Shown here: one piece after another, positions 1-14,544 of the stretch
Numbering within the stretch: the first letter of the stretch is position 1
Layout: every line of letters starts with the position of its first letter
Assembly (NCBI RefSeq): GCF_023278565.1
Contig: NC_064672.1
Span: 6,882,001 to 6,946,000, forward strand
DNA length: 64,000 nucleotides
Direction: 5' to 3'
From: Colletotrichum lupini
Taxonomy: Eukaryota > Ascomycota > Sordariomycetes > Glomerellales > Glomerellaceae
Notes under the pieces: model-generated
Database searches by the model: none
What the model was told of the DNA's origin: nothing
What the model saw: only the letters and a program-made list of their open reading frames with translations
Made by a program: the position numbers and the translations under genes

Positions 1-1234
1 AGCGAGTAGTTTGGCGTTGATGGGTTTGTGTCGTCTTGCTAGATGTACCATAGCTCCGTCGCAAAGCACGCTTGTCGTATTTGCGGAATGAAGAATACGT
101 ATGTGGTTCGTTCATGTATACTGAAGCATACTCAAGCATAGTCGAAGTACTCCGCCAATGCCGAACCGCCAGATGATTTCTCGTATGGATCCAAAGGGAA
201 TTCTAAACCTGTTGCACACGATGTCTTGCCAGTAGACCATTAATCAAAATTGCCTCTTTGAGGGCTGTGTGGACTACTAGATCTTTGAAGCGCGGAGGAT
301 ATGCCATTTCACTAGATGTTCCTTTGGAAATTCGTCCCTCCCCCACCTATCATCCATTCCAGTGTTCACAGCGAAGCGTAGGGTTCAGAAACATGCGCTA
401 TGACAAACAACATTTGAAATCTTGAATCGACACAGGTTCTTAAGAGAGACTCGGGGTGGAGGCGACTATGTATGGCTGGAAGCGGGATGTCCCAAGGGCG
501 TGGGACGCTTGACGGTATTATGTAGATTCCTCTAGAACGGAATTGGAGGTGAAGAAAGTTCGGCGCTATCTTTCGTCTCATGGCTTTTTGGAATGTTTTC
601 TCCATTTTTTGCGCCTCTTGTCTCTTTTTTCTTTTTTTTTCTTTTGTTCGGCCGATAGGAATTGGAGAAATGAAGTCTGGGGGTTTCATGGCATTTCAAC
701 CGCAGTTGGACCGCGGGTTACAAGGCAAGAGAGAGCGGAAAGACCAAACACACGATAACATGCTCTGGGAACCGCTTGACTCGGAGCCGATTTGAAATCA
801 GTAAGTGCAAGCGCGACGTTTTGCCGGGGAAAGGGGTTTGTGAATCAGTCGGTGACGTCGCTGAGTCAGTATCTGCCGAAATCATTTCGGACATGATCCG
901 CGGTAGCCGTTGAAGAGTCTGCAATTTGTACAAGGTCAGAGAACAACTGCCTCATGTATGTATAGGTGGCCTACACGGAAGAAGGTGACGATTTTGAGAG
1001 TATGAGTTTGTAGATGCTGGGCATCATGTTGTCGTGGCAATTGTGAGTTTTGTTTACTTGAAAAAAGTAAAGCTTGGGGAGCGGCAACGCGGCAGGCAAT
1101 CGGGCGATGAGCCAAAGTGGAAAAGTTCGAAAATTCGATCCTGACAGCCGACAGAGATCGGGATCGGTTGAACGCTACCTGGGTACCTTATTAACAAGAG
1201 GAGAAAAACGTCCAACCGAGTCAGAGTCTATATA
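1..1234. other. Left flank, no gene recognised
   Basis: This is ordinary-GC sequence with only short overlapping open frames, none with a recognisable domain, codon pattern or splice structure. It holds a pyrimidine-rich tract around 617-650. It ends where the TIR of the AT-rich block begins. It may be intergenic DNA or the distal promoter of the histidine kinase gene that now lies beyond the block. Confidence 0.5.
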
Positions 1235-1236
1235 TA

Positions 1237-1311
1237 AACTAATAATAACCCCCCCTAGTTAAGGTAAGAGTCCCGTACATAATAATAAGTACTTAGATAT
1301 TAGTAGATCCC
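1237..1311 (+). repeat. Left terminal inverted repeat of the 12.3-kb element
   Basis: It begins AACTAATAATAACCCCCCCT and includes the run GTAAGAGTCCCGTACATAAT. It matches the reverse complement of the right end with only a few differences over about 75 bp. Weaker similarity continues to about 1332. Confidence 0.85.
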
Positions 1312-2867
1312 GGCTAAATTTAACTAATTAAACTTCGTTTTTTTTTTTTAAAGTACTTAGGCTAGAAATATTTTAAAAATAAATTATAGCTAATTAGGGT
1401 ATTATTACCTAATTAAAGTCCGCTCTATAAAAAATAATTTTAACTTATACTTTTTTTTTACCCTAGCTAAGTCGCGTCCCTTTTTTTAAACTTTCGTATC
1501 CCTTTTTCTAAACTTCTACCCTTTATTATGACTTTTATTAGAAATTTTTATTATAAAACTTATTATTATACTCGAAATTTATTAATAATTAATTAAAAAT
1601 ATTTTTAAATTGATTTTTTAATACCTTCTCGTTATTATAATAATAATAGTTTTAAGTTTTATATTAATAATAAGAGGGGCCGGCCTAAGAATCTCTTTAT
1701 ATTTAAAACCGATAGTATAAGTTTTATCCCTATTATTATAATTAAATACGCGATTTATTTACTTATTTTTATAATAATAAGGTTAAGTAATCTTATTATT
1801 AAGAGAACTTTATTATTATTATTTAGAGGCTAATAGCCTTTACCTTAATAACTATTACTAATCGTTTTTTAATATATTTAAAAAGTACTTTGCAGAGGGT
1901 TATTATATTAACTTTGCGATTTTTTATAAGGGATCCCTCTTTATTATTATTAACTTCGAGGTTATTTATAAGTTATTTCTTATTTTATATTAATATTTTT
2001 AGCTTTATTAATAGTTTTTTATAAAATATTATGCTAAAATAATATTATTTATAAAGGGCTAGGATATACCCCTAAATACCCCCCGAAAGCCTAAGGTTAT
2101 TATAAATAATAAGGCGTTATTTACTATCCCTCTTAAGGAGGATAGTATTATAAATAGAAATGTTTTTAAAATGTTTTTAGTTTATAAAACTAACTATTTT
2201 TAGTAAGACGTTACTTAAATAAAAATAAACGTTAAGCTCGGCTTTAAAAAGAGCTATAAGGTCTATAAATCGTAGGATATTATTAGCTATAATAAGTATA
2301 ACTTATTCTTTAATTAACGCTCTTTTTAATTAGATTTTATAACTTATCCTCCCCCCGATATATACGAGCTAACTTACTTAGTATTTCGTAAGTACTATTA
2401 CCCTAAACTCGCGCTAAATAAGAATATTTTTAATACGTTATTTTATTAATATTTATATATCGTTATATTTAATATTAATTATTTTTAAAATTTTTTAAGA
2501 CCCCTAAGTAAATAGGCTAGAATAGTAAAGTAATTAAGAGTAAGCCGGTCTAGCTTACCCCTATTAATAATTCTAATAATAATAAGACGGATTCCTAAAT
2601 AAACCCCGCTACTTCTACTTAGATTTTTATTAAAAATATAAATAAGTAAAAAGTATAATTAAGGGTTAAGGGATAATAGGAAATAATTAGTCTAGGGAAG
2701 TTTATAAGTAAAGAGTTTATTAGAATAGAAGTATTTTATTTACCTCTTTAAAGTAGTATTATATAAATTAAGAATACTATAGTATTATAAATAAATATAC
2801 GTAATAAATATATAAATAGAGGTTAAGGTTATAAATACTAAATAGATAATATATTACTTATAAATAT

Positions 2868-3047
2868 TTCTTAAAAACTTCCTCAGAATTTCCTAAAAAT
2901 TTCCTAAAAATTTCCTAAAAGTTTCTTAAAAGTTTCTTAAAAATTTCTAAAAAGTTTCTAAAAAGTTTCCTAAATATTTCCTTAATATGTTTTAAATATT
3001 TCCTTAATATATCTTAAATACTTTTTAAATATTTCTATCTTTTTAAT
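2868..3047. repeat. AT-rich tandem array, unit about 11 bp
   Basis: A dozen or more imperfect units resembling TTTCCTAAAAA follow one another, drifting to TTTCTTAAAAG and TTTCCTTAATA at the right. Similar single or double motifs recur elsewhere in the element (about 10785-10850 and 12471-12510), so it may be a subterminal repeat of the outer element. Confidence 0.7.
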
Positions 3048-3259
3048 TTTTATAATATTTATAAATATAAATTAATTAATAAACAATAAAAGAATAAATT
3101 ATTAACTTATTTTAATAAATTATAAGCTTATTATATAATTATATATTTAATATAATTTACTAGTTATTTATAATTAAAATATTAATATGATATAATAATA
3201 TATATATTTATTATTATAATAAATAATATATATATATAGTCTTATTATATTATTATTAT

Positions 3260-3685
3260 TAATAGTTAATTAATATTATAATTAATAATTATTTCGCTAG
3301 TTTCTCTTAATTTATATAAGCCTCAGCGTTATAAATATTTTACTAAGTAAATAAAGATTTTAAAACTATTTTTAAATAATAATACGTATATTACGAGCTT
3401 AAATCCTAACTTATTAACTTATAATTTTAATAATATCCTTAACTACTTTAATAAGTTTATAATATAAAAAGTATATAAAGTTTACTAAGATAGTATAAAT
3501 ATTTACTAATATTATATAGTTAATATTAAGAACTACCTAAGTAGTTAATAAAAATAGAATATAAAAATAAATAAAAAGTATATAAAAGCTTTAAAACTAG
3601 GGCTATAATTATATTAATTATACTTAAGGTTTAAATAATAACATAATAGCTACTTATTCTCTTTTTAAATTTTAATAATAATTAT
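3260..3685 (+). repeat. Left LTR-like direct repeat of nested element
   Basis: It is paired with 7955-8285. It contains an internal duplication or insertion of about 115 bp around 3470-3590 relative to the right copy. Ends are approximate. Confidence 0.6.
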
Positions 3686-6600
3686 TATAACTTAATATAT
3701 ATAACTAAAACTAAGACCCGCCCTATAAACTTATAATAGTTATAGTATGTTATATATATAAAAATATAAGAATATAAAGTAACTCTTTTAAATAAAAGAA
3801 TTATAAATAAGTTATATATAAATAAAAAGTATTAATTACGTAATAAAGTAATTATTATAATTACTTTAAGTAATCGCTTATTAGTATTTATTAAGTAATT
3901 ACTTAATAAATAAAAGTAATTATTAATAAAAAATATATTTATAAGCGGACTTATATATAATATAAACTTAAGCTAGGCTTAAGAATAGACTTTTTATAGC
4001 TTTTTTAATAATTAACTTAGTATTAAATCTTATAATTATTTTTAATTATTCTTATTAAAAACCCCTTTTAATAAGGTTATAATTAATTACTAAAGCTTTA
4101 TTTATTTTATAATTTATAAATATAATTTTAAAGAAGCTATTTATAATTATAATACTATTTACTTAGTACTCGTAGCCTTAGGTTTTATTAATATACTTAT
4201 TATAATTAGCTAGTTATAATATTTTAATTACTCTTATTTAATAAGTTAACTTTATAAAACTTACTAAATAATAAAAAAAAACGACGATATTTTTTAAAAC
4301 CTTAAGTACTTTTTTATTTAACTCTAAAAAACTTATTAACTTAATTAATAAACTAGCTAAGGCTAAGGATAATAAAATACTTAACATTATTTATAACTTT
4401 AATAATAATATAGTTTTTAAAAAAGTAAATTATAAAAAAATACGACGTATTATTAAATACAATAATAAGCAAAATAAAAGACTCGCAAAGCTTTTTAATA
4501 ATAACTCTACTTAGATAGTTATAATTTTAATTAAAAATAATAAATATATTATTACTTTTTAAAATATAGTTAACGAAGCTATAATTAACTTAAGAATTAA
4601 AAAAAGAGAAGTAAACGATTTAAAATAAAAAATTAGAACTCTCTAAGCTATTATTAATATTATTAAAACTCTTATAAATAAATAAAAAAAACTTAAGTTT
4701 AATATACTTATTATTTTTAATAAAACTACTAAACATCTTAAAGGATTTTTAATTTAGATTAAAACTTATTAAACGTTTTATATTACTAATTTTTATAATA
4801 AAATTAAACGAATTATTTACGTAATAACTTTTTTTAAAAGATAAGCCCTAGAGTAGTTCGAACTTTTTTAAAGAAAATTCCTTAATAATAACGGTTATTT
4901 ACTATATTATAAAAAAAAAACCGTAAATATTTTTATTCATATAATAAGATTTTAAAATACTTTTAAATCTTTATTTTAAAACCTTAATAAAAAACGATAA
5001 ACTGAAAGAGACCTAGCTAATTTTTAATAAACTAAGTTTATTTTATACTATATTACTAAGTTTAAAAAACTTGTAATATAATTCGATTTTATTAAAAAAA
5101 CCTATATTTTCTCGTTTTATTAAGGATTAAAAAATAAAGTTAAGGACGAACTTAGTAAAGTAAAAATATTAATAAATTTTTTATATTATATTAAGCTTAT
5201 TATTAAAATTAATATTTAATTATATAAACGACGTAAAAAAAAAAAGGAAAAATACGGCGCTTTTAAATTAATTTTAATAAAAAATACTAAAGCTATAGTA
5301 AATTACTAAGTAATTATTAAAATAACCTAAAAAATTAATAATAATAAAATATGTCCTATAAATAATATAGAGGACCAATAGACCTTAGTATTACTAAATA
5401 TAAAAAACCTCGTTAAAAAAAGGATTTTAAATACTATAATTACAATAAAATAAGATATATAATTAGAAATTATTAATAACCTAAACGTATTTAATACTAA
5501 CTTATTTTTAAAAAACGAGCTAATATTATAAATAAAAAAGTCCCTTATAAATAACTTTTAGAAATAGTTTATTATAATAATAACTATTTTATTTATTGAA
5601 ATAATAAAGAATAAATAAGATAGTACTTAAAATAACTTAAAAATAGTAAGCGATCTAAGTATAATATTACTTTATTTTCTATTAAAACCCTAGTAAAAAA
5701 AAAAAAAGGAAATACTTACTTATTAACTTTATATTTTTAAAAAGAATAATATTAAATACTTTACTAAACTTTATAAATTTATAAAAATATAATAAAAAAG
5801 GGTAAAACGGACCCTATTATAAAAAATATACTTAACTTTTTTAAAAGACGTATTAAGTAAAAACTCTTAGTTAATATAAAGGAATAGCTCCTTAAGTTTA
5901 GAAAAAAAGGATTTAATATAAAAAGAATTATAAATAATCCCGTTTATATAATACGAATTAATATATAGGCGTTATAAATTAATATACGGGCGTCGCTCTT
6001 ATATAAGCGTTATTATTTTACTTTTTAATTAGTTTAAAAAAATAGTACTTCCTTATAAAAGTAGTAAAAATAATTATATTAATATAACTATTTTTATTAT
6101 TCTCTCTAACCTAAGCTCTAGTTTAAAATTTTTAGAAATAAGAATACTATTATAACTTACGTACTTATTTAGAACTATTATATTACTTATTTAAAATTTA
6201 TAAATTTTAAATAAGTTAATAATCTAAGCTTTTATAAATTTTAAATGAATAAGGCTTCTTTTTATTATATATTTAAAATATATAAAAAGTAAATTATAAT
6301 AACGTTTATTTAACTACCTCTTTTAACGTAATTATAATAATTTATTATTATTATAAACTATTTTTTATTAGTTCTAATTTTTTAAATACTAAGCTATATT
6401 AGTTATTTATTTATATAATTCTTTATTATCCTCTTTTTATTAAAAACGCTAAATTAGCTCTTTATTTATTATTAAAATAAGCTTAATATTTAGTTTTAAT
6501 TTAGCTAACTTATTTTTTTTATAAGCTTAGTTAGTATTAACTTATTTTTATTTTTAAATAAACGGCCTCGCTTTTTATTATTAATACCTTAGTTATTATA

Positions 6601-7954
6601 AATAATACGGGTTTAATTAACTAACCGGCTTTTTTTTAAATAAAACTAATTATAATAAAATAAGCTATACTATATTCTTTAGCTTATTCTAAAGGGATAT
6701 AATAATTTTAAAGTTAAGGATTTAATAATATAGATTTAAAAAAGACGTTTTTTAAAAACGCTATTAAGGGTATACTTCTTATTTATTAAAAATAGCTAAA
6801 TTTAATATTTTAAAATAGATTTTATAATAACATAAAATACTTAGCTTAATTAAAATAGTATAATTTAAATTATGAAATCCGAGGGGCTTTAAAAATAGCC
6901 TCTTATCAAATAGTATTACTTTTTTTATAAGCCGGCTTTACGTCCTAATTAAAATAAAATATTTTAAAAAAAGTATTATTTAAAGTTTATTTAAGTACTT
7001 AAAACGAGTACTTATATACTCCTAGTTTATAAATACCTCGTCTTTTATATAAGCTTAGTAAAAGCGTAGCTCTTAATTACTAATTATATTTTATATAACG
7101 TTAATAAGCTAATATAAGTAACTAAAACTATTTAAAAAATAACTTTTAATATTATTATTACTTAACTTAGTATTAGAAATAATATAAGTATTAAAGTTTT
7201 AGTATTTTTAAATAAAATAATAGGCCTATTATATTCTTAAAAATAAGTATATTACGTAAAAGTACTAGAAGATTAAGCATTAATTATTAAACCTTTTATA
7301 AAACTTAGTCTAGGCTTTTTTAAAAATATACTTAGTTTTAATAAAAATAATAAGCTTTTATATTATAAAAACCTTATAATATATATAAAGGGGGGGCTTA
7401 TTAATAAGTACATTAATATAAGCCTTATCCTTATTACTTAATATAATTATTACTTATATTAATAACTAATATTCTTTATTATTAAACTTATTACTATTAT
7501 TACTATAACTACGGTCCTTAACTTACTTCTATTTAGCCCTAAGTATAATATTAAAGTTAATATAATAAATATAAAGTTATTACTAAACGTTTAAAAACTA
7601 CTTATTTAGTATAGCTTTTATTTATTTATTATAGTTTATAATAATAATAATAAGGTAACGGACTAAGTATTAGTTTATAAATTAGTAGATATTTACTAAA
7701 AAAACCGGAAACCCTTTAGTTTTTTATTATTAATAAAGCTAAACGTAGCGTTATAAATAGATTTAAAATAGGTCTACTTAGTAACTTAGAAAAAAGGGAG
7801 CTTAAAACGATTAGTATTATAAATATTATTAAAACTAATTATTTTAGGGAATCGTTTTTATATTTAGAAATAGTAAAGAAAGGTTTAAATAGGGTTAATA
7901 AGGCGGTTTAGCTCGTCGTTTACTGATTTTACTATATATAAAATATCTCGCTTA

Positions 7955-8285
7955 TTAAATAGTTTAATTAATATTATAATTAATAAGTATTTAGCTAGTT
8001 TTTTTTAGTTTATACGAGCCCTAGTATTATAAATATTTCGCTAGGTAAATAAGGACTTTAAGAACTATTTTTAAATAATAATACGTATATTACGAGCCTA
8101 AATCCTAACTCGTTAGCTTATAGTTTTAATAATATTTTTAATTACTTTAGTAAATTTATAATATAAAGGGTATGTAGAGGCTTTAAAGCTAGGGCTATAA
8201 TTATATTAATTATACTAAGGGTTTAAATAATAATATAATAACTACTGATTCTTTTCTTAAGCCTCAGTAATAATTTATTATTTAT
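7955..8285 (+). repeat. Right LTR-like direct repeat of nested element
   Basis: It is less mutated than the left copy. For example it keeps a GCCTCAG motif near 8264-8272 where the left copy reads ATTTTAA, as RIP transitions predict. Ends are approximate. Confidence 0.6.
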
Positions 8286-11200
8286 AACCGTATTTACGAA
8301 ACTTATATTATTAAATACTAGCGCTTTATATAGGCCTAGGCTTATTAAACTAATTATATTAAAAAGTATATTAAATAATTTAGCCTTAAGCTTTATATTT
8401 ATTCTATTTTATAATATTAAATTTATTAACTCTTATATAGTAGTTTTTTTCTAACTTTATAAGTATAAAAGATTAATTTTAATAGGATTATGCTTTAAAG
8501 AAAATTATATAATACGGTATATTTTTTAACTATATAATATACGTAATATACCCTAAGTACGCGCTTAACGTAATATAATAATTTTAATACGAAAACTACT
8601 ATATAATTTAGGATAAGTAAGCTACCCTTTTTAACTACTTATTAATAATAAGCTAAGTAATATATTTATATAATAATACTAATTAAAAAGGTTAATAATA
8701 GAAATTAGTCATAATAGTTAATTATAATAATCGGCTATAATAGTTAAAAGCAGCCTTTTTTAATTATAAAGGTTCTAAACTTTAATAATAACGTAGAGGT
8801 TTTTTAAAAAAGGGCTAAATAGGCTAATATTTATTATTTTTTAAAGTTTATAAAGATTTTTTTTATTCTTATTACTTTTAATATTACCTAAAGCTACTCT
8901 TTATTTAAACTAAATAGATTTACTAAATAACTTTATTAAATAAACTTATTAATATATAAATTATTATTTAAATAGCTAATTAAATAACTAATTAAGAAGT
9001 TAGCTAGTTAAAATATTATTTTAATAAGAATTTCTTAGTATATAGTTAGTAATTAGTAAGTTAAAAATACTTATTAATAAGTCTACTTTTCTTAAGCTAG
9101 GTACCCTTAGTTAGCTTAATACTATAACTATTATAATTAACATAAGTATATTTAAGAATTAATAAAGTACTTTTTAATAATATAAAATTTAGCTAGGTAA
9201 TAATATAAATACTATAAATAGCTAGGTTAATACGGATATTAAGATTTAGTATATTAATATTAACTTAAAAATTATACTTTATAGAGCTAAAAATCCCTTT
9301 AATATAAGCTATATTATAAACATAAGGGAATATATAAAGGGCCCCTTAACCCTTAATAAAAAGGAATATATAATATAGGATTTAATTATTTATATAAGCT
9401 AATACTAAGAGGTTTTATATATATTTAAATAAGTATAGTTCGCTTTTTAAATAAATAAAAAAAGGTTAAAAGTTATTAATAAAAAGAAAATAACGGTTAA
9501 ATTAGTTAATTTTAATTAGTAATTAAGTATAGAGCGTAATATATTTAGTGTTTTTTAATACGTAATATATAGTACGGCCCTAGTAAATTACTTTATTAAA
9601 AAAATAATTTCTCTTATTATTAATACTTAAAAAAACCTATAAAACATTCTTATTTATAATTTAATAAAATATTATAAATATTAATTTATATTTTATATTA
9701 ATATTTTAAAAGAAATATTTTAAATTACTTAAATAAAAATGAAGTTAAAAAAGAAATAAATATAAAAATATTTTAAGAGCTTTTATTTTACTAGTTTATT
9801 TCTTACTCCTATTTCCGTTAATTAAGTACTATTTTTATTTCTATTACCCTATTTAAGTAATTTTATTTTATAATAAACTTATGCTTTTTATAAGCTTAGT
9901 TTATTAAAAACTCGCGCTCTTTATGTTCTTATTTAAACTTAAACTCCTATTCTTTTTATTTTTTATTCTCTTAAATCTTATTAACCCTTATTTATTATTT
10001 TTTAAATATAAAATAATTTATGCTTATTTATATTTATAATTAAGTAGCTTATTTTTATAAACTACTATAAAGTACTAAAAAACTCGGGGGGTTTCGACTT
10101 TTATTTAATAAAAAAAGTACTTTAAAAAATAAAATACTTACTCCGTATTAAGACTAAGTATTATTAAGATTATTATAATTATTAAAACTAAAGCTACTAG
10201 AGTTCTCGCCTTAAGAACTATTCTATTAATTAGTAACTAAATCCTTATAAGTTCTTTATTAAATACGAGATAGTTCTCTAATATTAATTTATAAACTCTT
10301 AGCCTAATCTCTTACCTTTCTTTCTAATTTAATAGTTAATAAGTATTTATTAAAGCGTATTTTAAATATATTTTAACGTTATATTAAATACTAAAAACGG
10401 CTTATAATACTAATATTTTAATATAAAGTTATAATATACTTATAACGCGTTACGAAATCCCGTAATATTAAATTTTAATTTTAATTATAAGTATTATTAA
10501 AGTTAACTAATACTTATAATAGCTAATTATTAATACGTACTTATCGATTATAGTAAATAAAAGGAGATACTGGCTAGTTTAAATATATAAAACTAAGTAA
10601 AGGATCTCGACTATGTTTATATTATTAAGTATTAGAAACTAGTCTTTTAAAAAAACCTTAGTTATCTTATTATAGAACCCGGTTATAATATATAGTTCTC
10701 GTTTATACTTTACTTAGTTAGTATATTACGGAAATTCTTTTATAAAGTAATAAGTTATTATTAATTAAGCGAGGTATTAACGAGAAATATTTTAAAAACA
10801 TTTTAAAAACGTTTTCCCCTTTTAAAATATTTTTAAAATATTTCTATTACAAGCTATATATAATAAGATATAATATTTATAATAAATTATATTATATAGC
10901 TCGTTATAATTAGGTACTATTTAATATTTTAAAAGAGATATTAATATATTATAAATAGAGTTTATATTACGAGAATAATTTTTATTTAGGAAGTTTTTAA
11001 TACCTCTTTTAAAATATATATAATATAAGTATATATAGTTTTAGACCTGCGTAAGCTATATTTATTAAGGGTTAAACCTTTTAATAAAGTATTTACCTAA
11101 GCCCTTAATTACTATATCTACTTAATTTAAAATAATTCTAAAAAAGCCGGTTTTATAAACGTATTTTTATTAGACCTAAACTTAATACTTTTACTCTAAA

Positions 11201-13456
11201 ATATTAAATATAGCTCGAAATATATAGTAATATATATTTATAGTTTCGGTATTTATATAGACTTATATAAGAGGTAGAGCTTTATAAGTAATATATTAGT
11301 AATTTTAAAATAAAAGTTAAGAAACATTTCGGAAATATTTCTAGTATTATAATATACCTTTTTCGCTATTCTAACTATACTAGCCCTAGATAATTTCTCG
11401 CTAACCTATACTTTTTATATATTTATAGTTTATATTAATTATAAACGACTTTATATTATTAAACTTTTATTATTCCGCTTGTTTTTTAAAAAAAAAATTA
11501 ACTATATAGTTAGTATTAAATCAGTATATATATTAAATATATTATATACTTATTATAATATTAAAATAGCTATTTTTTTATATTTATAAAAAAACTTACG
11601 TATATTTACTTATTTACTTCTCTTTACTACTATAATATAAGAGCTAAGGTCTAACTTCCTCTAAGAAATAGAAAAATCTATTATTTATAAATAATATATC
11701 GTAAAAAGTCTATCTTTATAAAACTTTAATAAATATTTATAATTATTCGCCCCTTATTCTTAGCTAGGAATTCTTAGAGTTAAAGAGATTAAAAAAAGGT
11801 ATTTAGAATCGTACTTAGTTTATTAATTCTTTAGAGAACTTAAAAAATATTTTAAATAATAGCTTTTAGAGTTTTATTTAATAATAATAAAGGATAGTTA
11901 TATTTATTATAAAATATTAAGATAATAAATAATATTATCTTAATATCTTTTAAAATAAAATATTGATATTTAATAAAATACTTTATTATTTTAAGTTTAA
12001 GTAATAGTCTAAAATAAGTTTTATTTAGTTAGTAATAACTTAGCCTTATCTTTTAATAAAATATTTAATAAGCTTATTATAAGTAGGACATTTTTAACGA
12101 TTCGATATAAATATATAATATTCTTAACCCCTTTTTTTTATAAATTACGTATCCGTTTTATTTATAACTACTTTAATATATTATATATAATATTTCTAAT
12201 TTAATAAAATTAAATAAAAATAGTAATTTATAAGTCTTTACGAAGGATACGAATTTTAGTATACTAAGATCTATTACTAAAGACTAATAAGCTCTTATTA
12301 AGTCTTTTATAAGTTATTTATATTATCTTATTAAGTAATTTTATATATATACTATATTATATCTTCTTTAGTTTAAAAAAGTATATTATATTCTATTTTT
12401 AATATATAATACCTTTTTTAAATCTAGTATATACGGTATAAATAGTACTTTATTTAAAAAAAAAAACGATTAGAAATGTTCTCAAAACGTTTCTAAAACG
12501 TTTTTAAAATATTTTTTAAATAACCGGACTTACTTAATAATCTCTTTTATAATATTAAATATTTTAACTCTATCTCGTAATATATTATACTTCTTAACGA
12601 GGTCCTTTAAAATAATTATATAATGAAAGTCGTTATAAAGTATATATAAATAAGCTTTACTACTTTAATAAGTATAATAATATCGCGTTATAAGTATATT
12701 TCTTAGAATAATACTAGTTATTAAAAAACTAATAATACCTCGTTAAGTATTATATTAAATTTACTATTTTTTAATAATTCCTAATATTAAGAGATAGAAA
12801 GTTAAATATACTATATCCTATAACCGCTCGATTTCTTTTATAAATAAGGCTTTAGTTAAGATAATAAGCATAACTCTATTATTAATAATTAAAAAAAACT
12901 TAGGTATACCGGCCGTATATTAAAGCTATTATACTATAATAATACCTCGGTTATTTTAAGTTTTAATACGGATATTTAAGCTATTAAAAATAATAATATA
13001 ATTATTAGAATTATTATTTATAACCTAAGTATTATATTAATATTTAGTATAGAGGTTTAATTTATATAATACTTACTCGTTTAATCGACTTTTTATAAAT
13101 AGGAGCTCGATATTTATAAAAATTAGGATATAAAGTAAATACGCTATCGTAATCTAAATTTTCTTAAACATTTTATAATAAATTAAATTTACTTTATTAA
13201 AGTAAAAGTATTAAGATAATATTATTATTATATATAATAAATAAGTTTTATAAAAATAATTTTATAAAATCGGTTATAATAAGCGAATTTTAGTATAATT
13301 AAGAAGAGATATAATTAAGAAATATTTTTAAAATAATTTAATAAAGCGTAAAGTAATATATTCCTTTATTATATAAAACTCGTAATATTTAAACTAGCGG
13401 TAAAGCGATTATATAGTAAAATATTTCTAGCCCCTAATTAGTTAGAAATTTTCCTA

Positions 13457-13531
13457 GGGATCTACTAATAACTGAGTACTTATTATTATGTACGGGACTC
13501 TTACCTTAACTAGGGGGGGTTATTATTAGTT
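13457..13531 (-). repeat. Right terminal inverted repeat of the 12.3-kb element
   Basis: This is the inverted copy of the left TIR, including the run of seven G that matches seven C on the left. The flanking TA is followed at once by ordinary-GC host DNA. Confidence 0.85.
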
Positions 13532-13533
13532 TA

Positions 13534-14544
13534 TCGAATCACTCCCGAGTCATTCCATTGGTCTTTTTTTTTTTTTCCTTTGGCTGTGGACGCGTTTCAT
13601 AGGCCGCTCTAGAACGTGGGAGAAGGCCCCAAGAAGAGACTGACGGGTGGATCTTGAGTGAATCTGGAAGGGGGAAAGAGGAGGGGTATGATGTCAGATT
13701 CTCTTTGGTTGGAAAGAGAGCCTCGCCCACCTACTGCCAACCTCCTGCCACCCTATGGGCTGTGTATGGTGTACCACAACAAATGGATGTGTTTTCCTTC
13801 GGTATCCATTTGCGGCATCTTTTTGGGGGGGGGGGCATCTTCCATTCTTTTTTTTTTCTGCCCTTTCCACCATTCCTTGTTGCGTTTGCCACCAGCCTAA
13901 CAACAGTTACCGCCCAGCCGTCACCGCCGCCGCCGCCAACAGAGAGAGAGTCGAAGAAATAGGAAAAGCGCAACGCCCGGAATGGTTTAGGTGACACTTC
14001 GCACTTGCCCGCCTTTCCGCATTCCTTCCATGCCCCTCCCCCTTCTCCAAATGCACCCCGTGGCCACGCGAAGTCCACGAGCGTAGTGTTGTCGCTCCCC
14101 GCCGGACTGTCACTCCGAAAGGCCCCTTTGAACAGGAAAAAAAAAAAAAAAAGAAACCAACCTAAGCAACAAAGCCTCGGAAGAAAGAGAGGGGGAAAAA
14201 AAGACGCAGAACAATTCTGAAATCTGAGGAGAGAGACATAGAGAGGCAGGCCTAGGCACGAAAGCCGCCAACACCGCCGCTCCCCCCTGCTTGCGACCCC
14301 TCGACATCGAAGCACGGCTACGCTCCTCTCACTCTCAGTCTCACACCCACTGCCCACTGACGCTCATTCTCATCCTCGTTCTTACTTTCAATTCTCACTC
14401 GCTTTCCTTCTAACTCCCTCGCCAAACCCGGCTCACCTCACACACACGCCCCCGCAGAGAACCGCACCCGCCACCCCTGTGCGGTGTGCTGCTGCTGCTG
14501 CTGTGCGCGCATCCGCGTGTGTGTATTTTCTTTCCCACATTCAA
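13534..14544 (+). promoter_or_regulatory. Upstream region and 5' leader of the histidine kinase gene
   Basis: Ordinary-GC DNA between the transposon end and the kinase start. It holds a T run near 13564-13576, a G run near 13826-13836, a poly-A tract near 14139-14152, dense CT-rich leader sequence at 14280-14450 and a CTG/GCT microsatellite at about 14487-14505. No TATA box stands out. The open frames here are unconvincing. Confidence 0.45.

Larger units (their letters stand above)
3260..8285 (+). mobile_element. Nested RIP-degraded LTR retrotransposon, gypsy-like gag
   Basis: Two direct repeats, about 3260-3685 and 7955-8285, match over their length with C/T and G/A differences. The left copy carries about 115 bp absent from the right. 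I read them as LTRs of a roughly 5-kb element. Between them, near 5110-5260 on the plus strand, a degraded frame resembles the conserved part of Ty3/gypsy Gag: GLKNKVKDELSKV, then a stretch ending in KRRKKKKEKYGAF. Exact ends and target duplication could not be fixed because of RIP. No reverse transcriptase motif was confidently located. Confidence 0.6.
1237..13531. mobile_element. 12.3-kb RIP-degraded DNA-transposon-like element with TIRs
   Basis: The ends are inverted copies of each other. The left end reads inward AACTAATAATAACCCCCCCT and continues with near identity for about 75 bp. The right end, read on the minus strand, starts identically and diverges only after about 75-80 bp. A TA dinucleotide flanks both ends (1235-1236 and 13532-13533), compatible with a 2-bp target duplication. 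The interior is extremely AT-rich with stops in every frame on both strands, typical of heavy RIP. A nested LTR element of about 5 kb occupies 3260-8285, leaving about 7.3 kb for the outer element. No transposase could be recognised, so the superfamily is unassigned. A TA duplication suggests Tc1/mariner-like behaviour, but the size is unusual for that group. Confidence 0.7.

Noticed and set aside
2868..3047. Possible CRISPR-like or centromere-type repeat
   Set aside because: The units are about 11 bp with no spacers, inside a RIPped transposon of a eukaryote; a simple tandem array explains it.
13731..14357. 208-codon minus-strand open frame upstream of the kinase gene
   Set aside because: It is low-complexity and pyrimidine-driven, crosses homopolymer runs, has no domain, and overlaps the CT-rich leader of the kinase gene.
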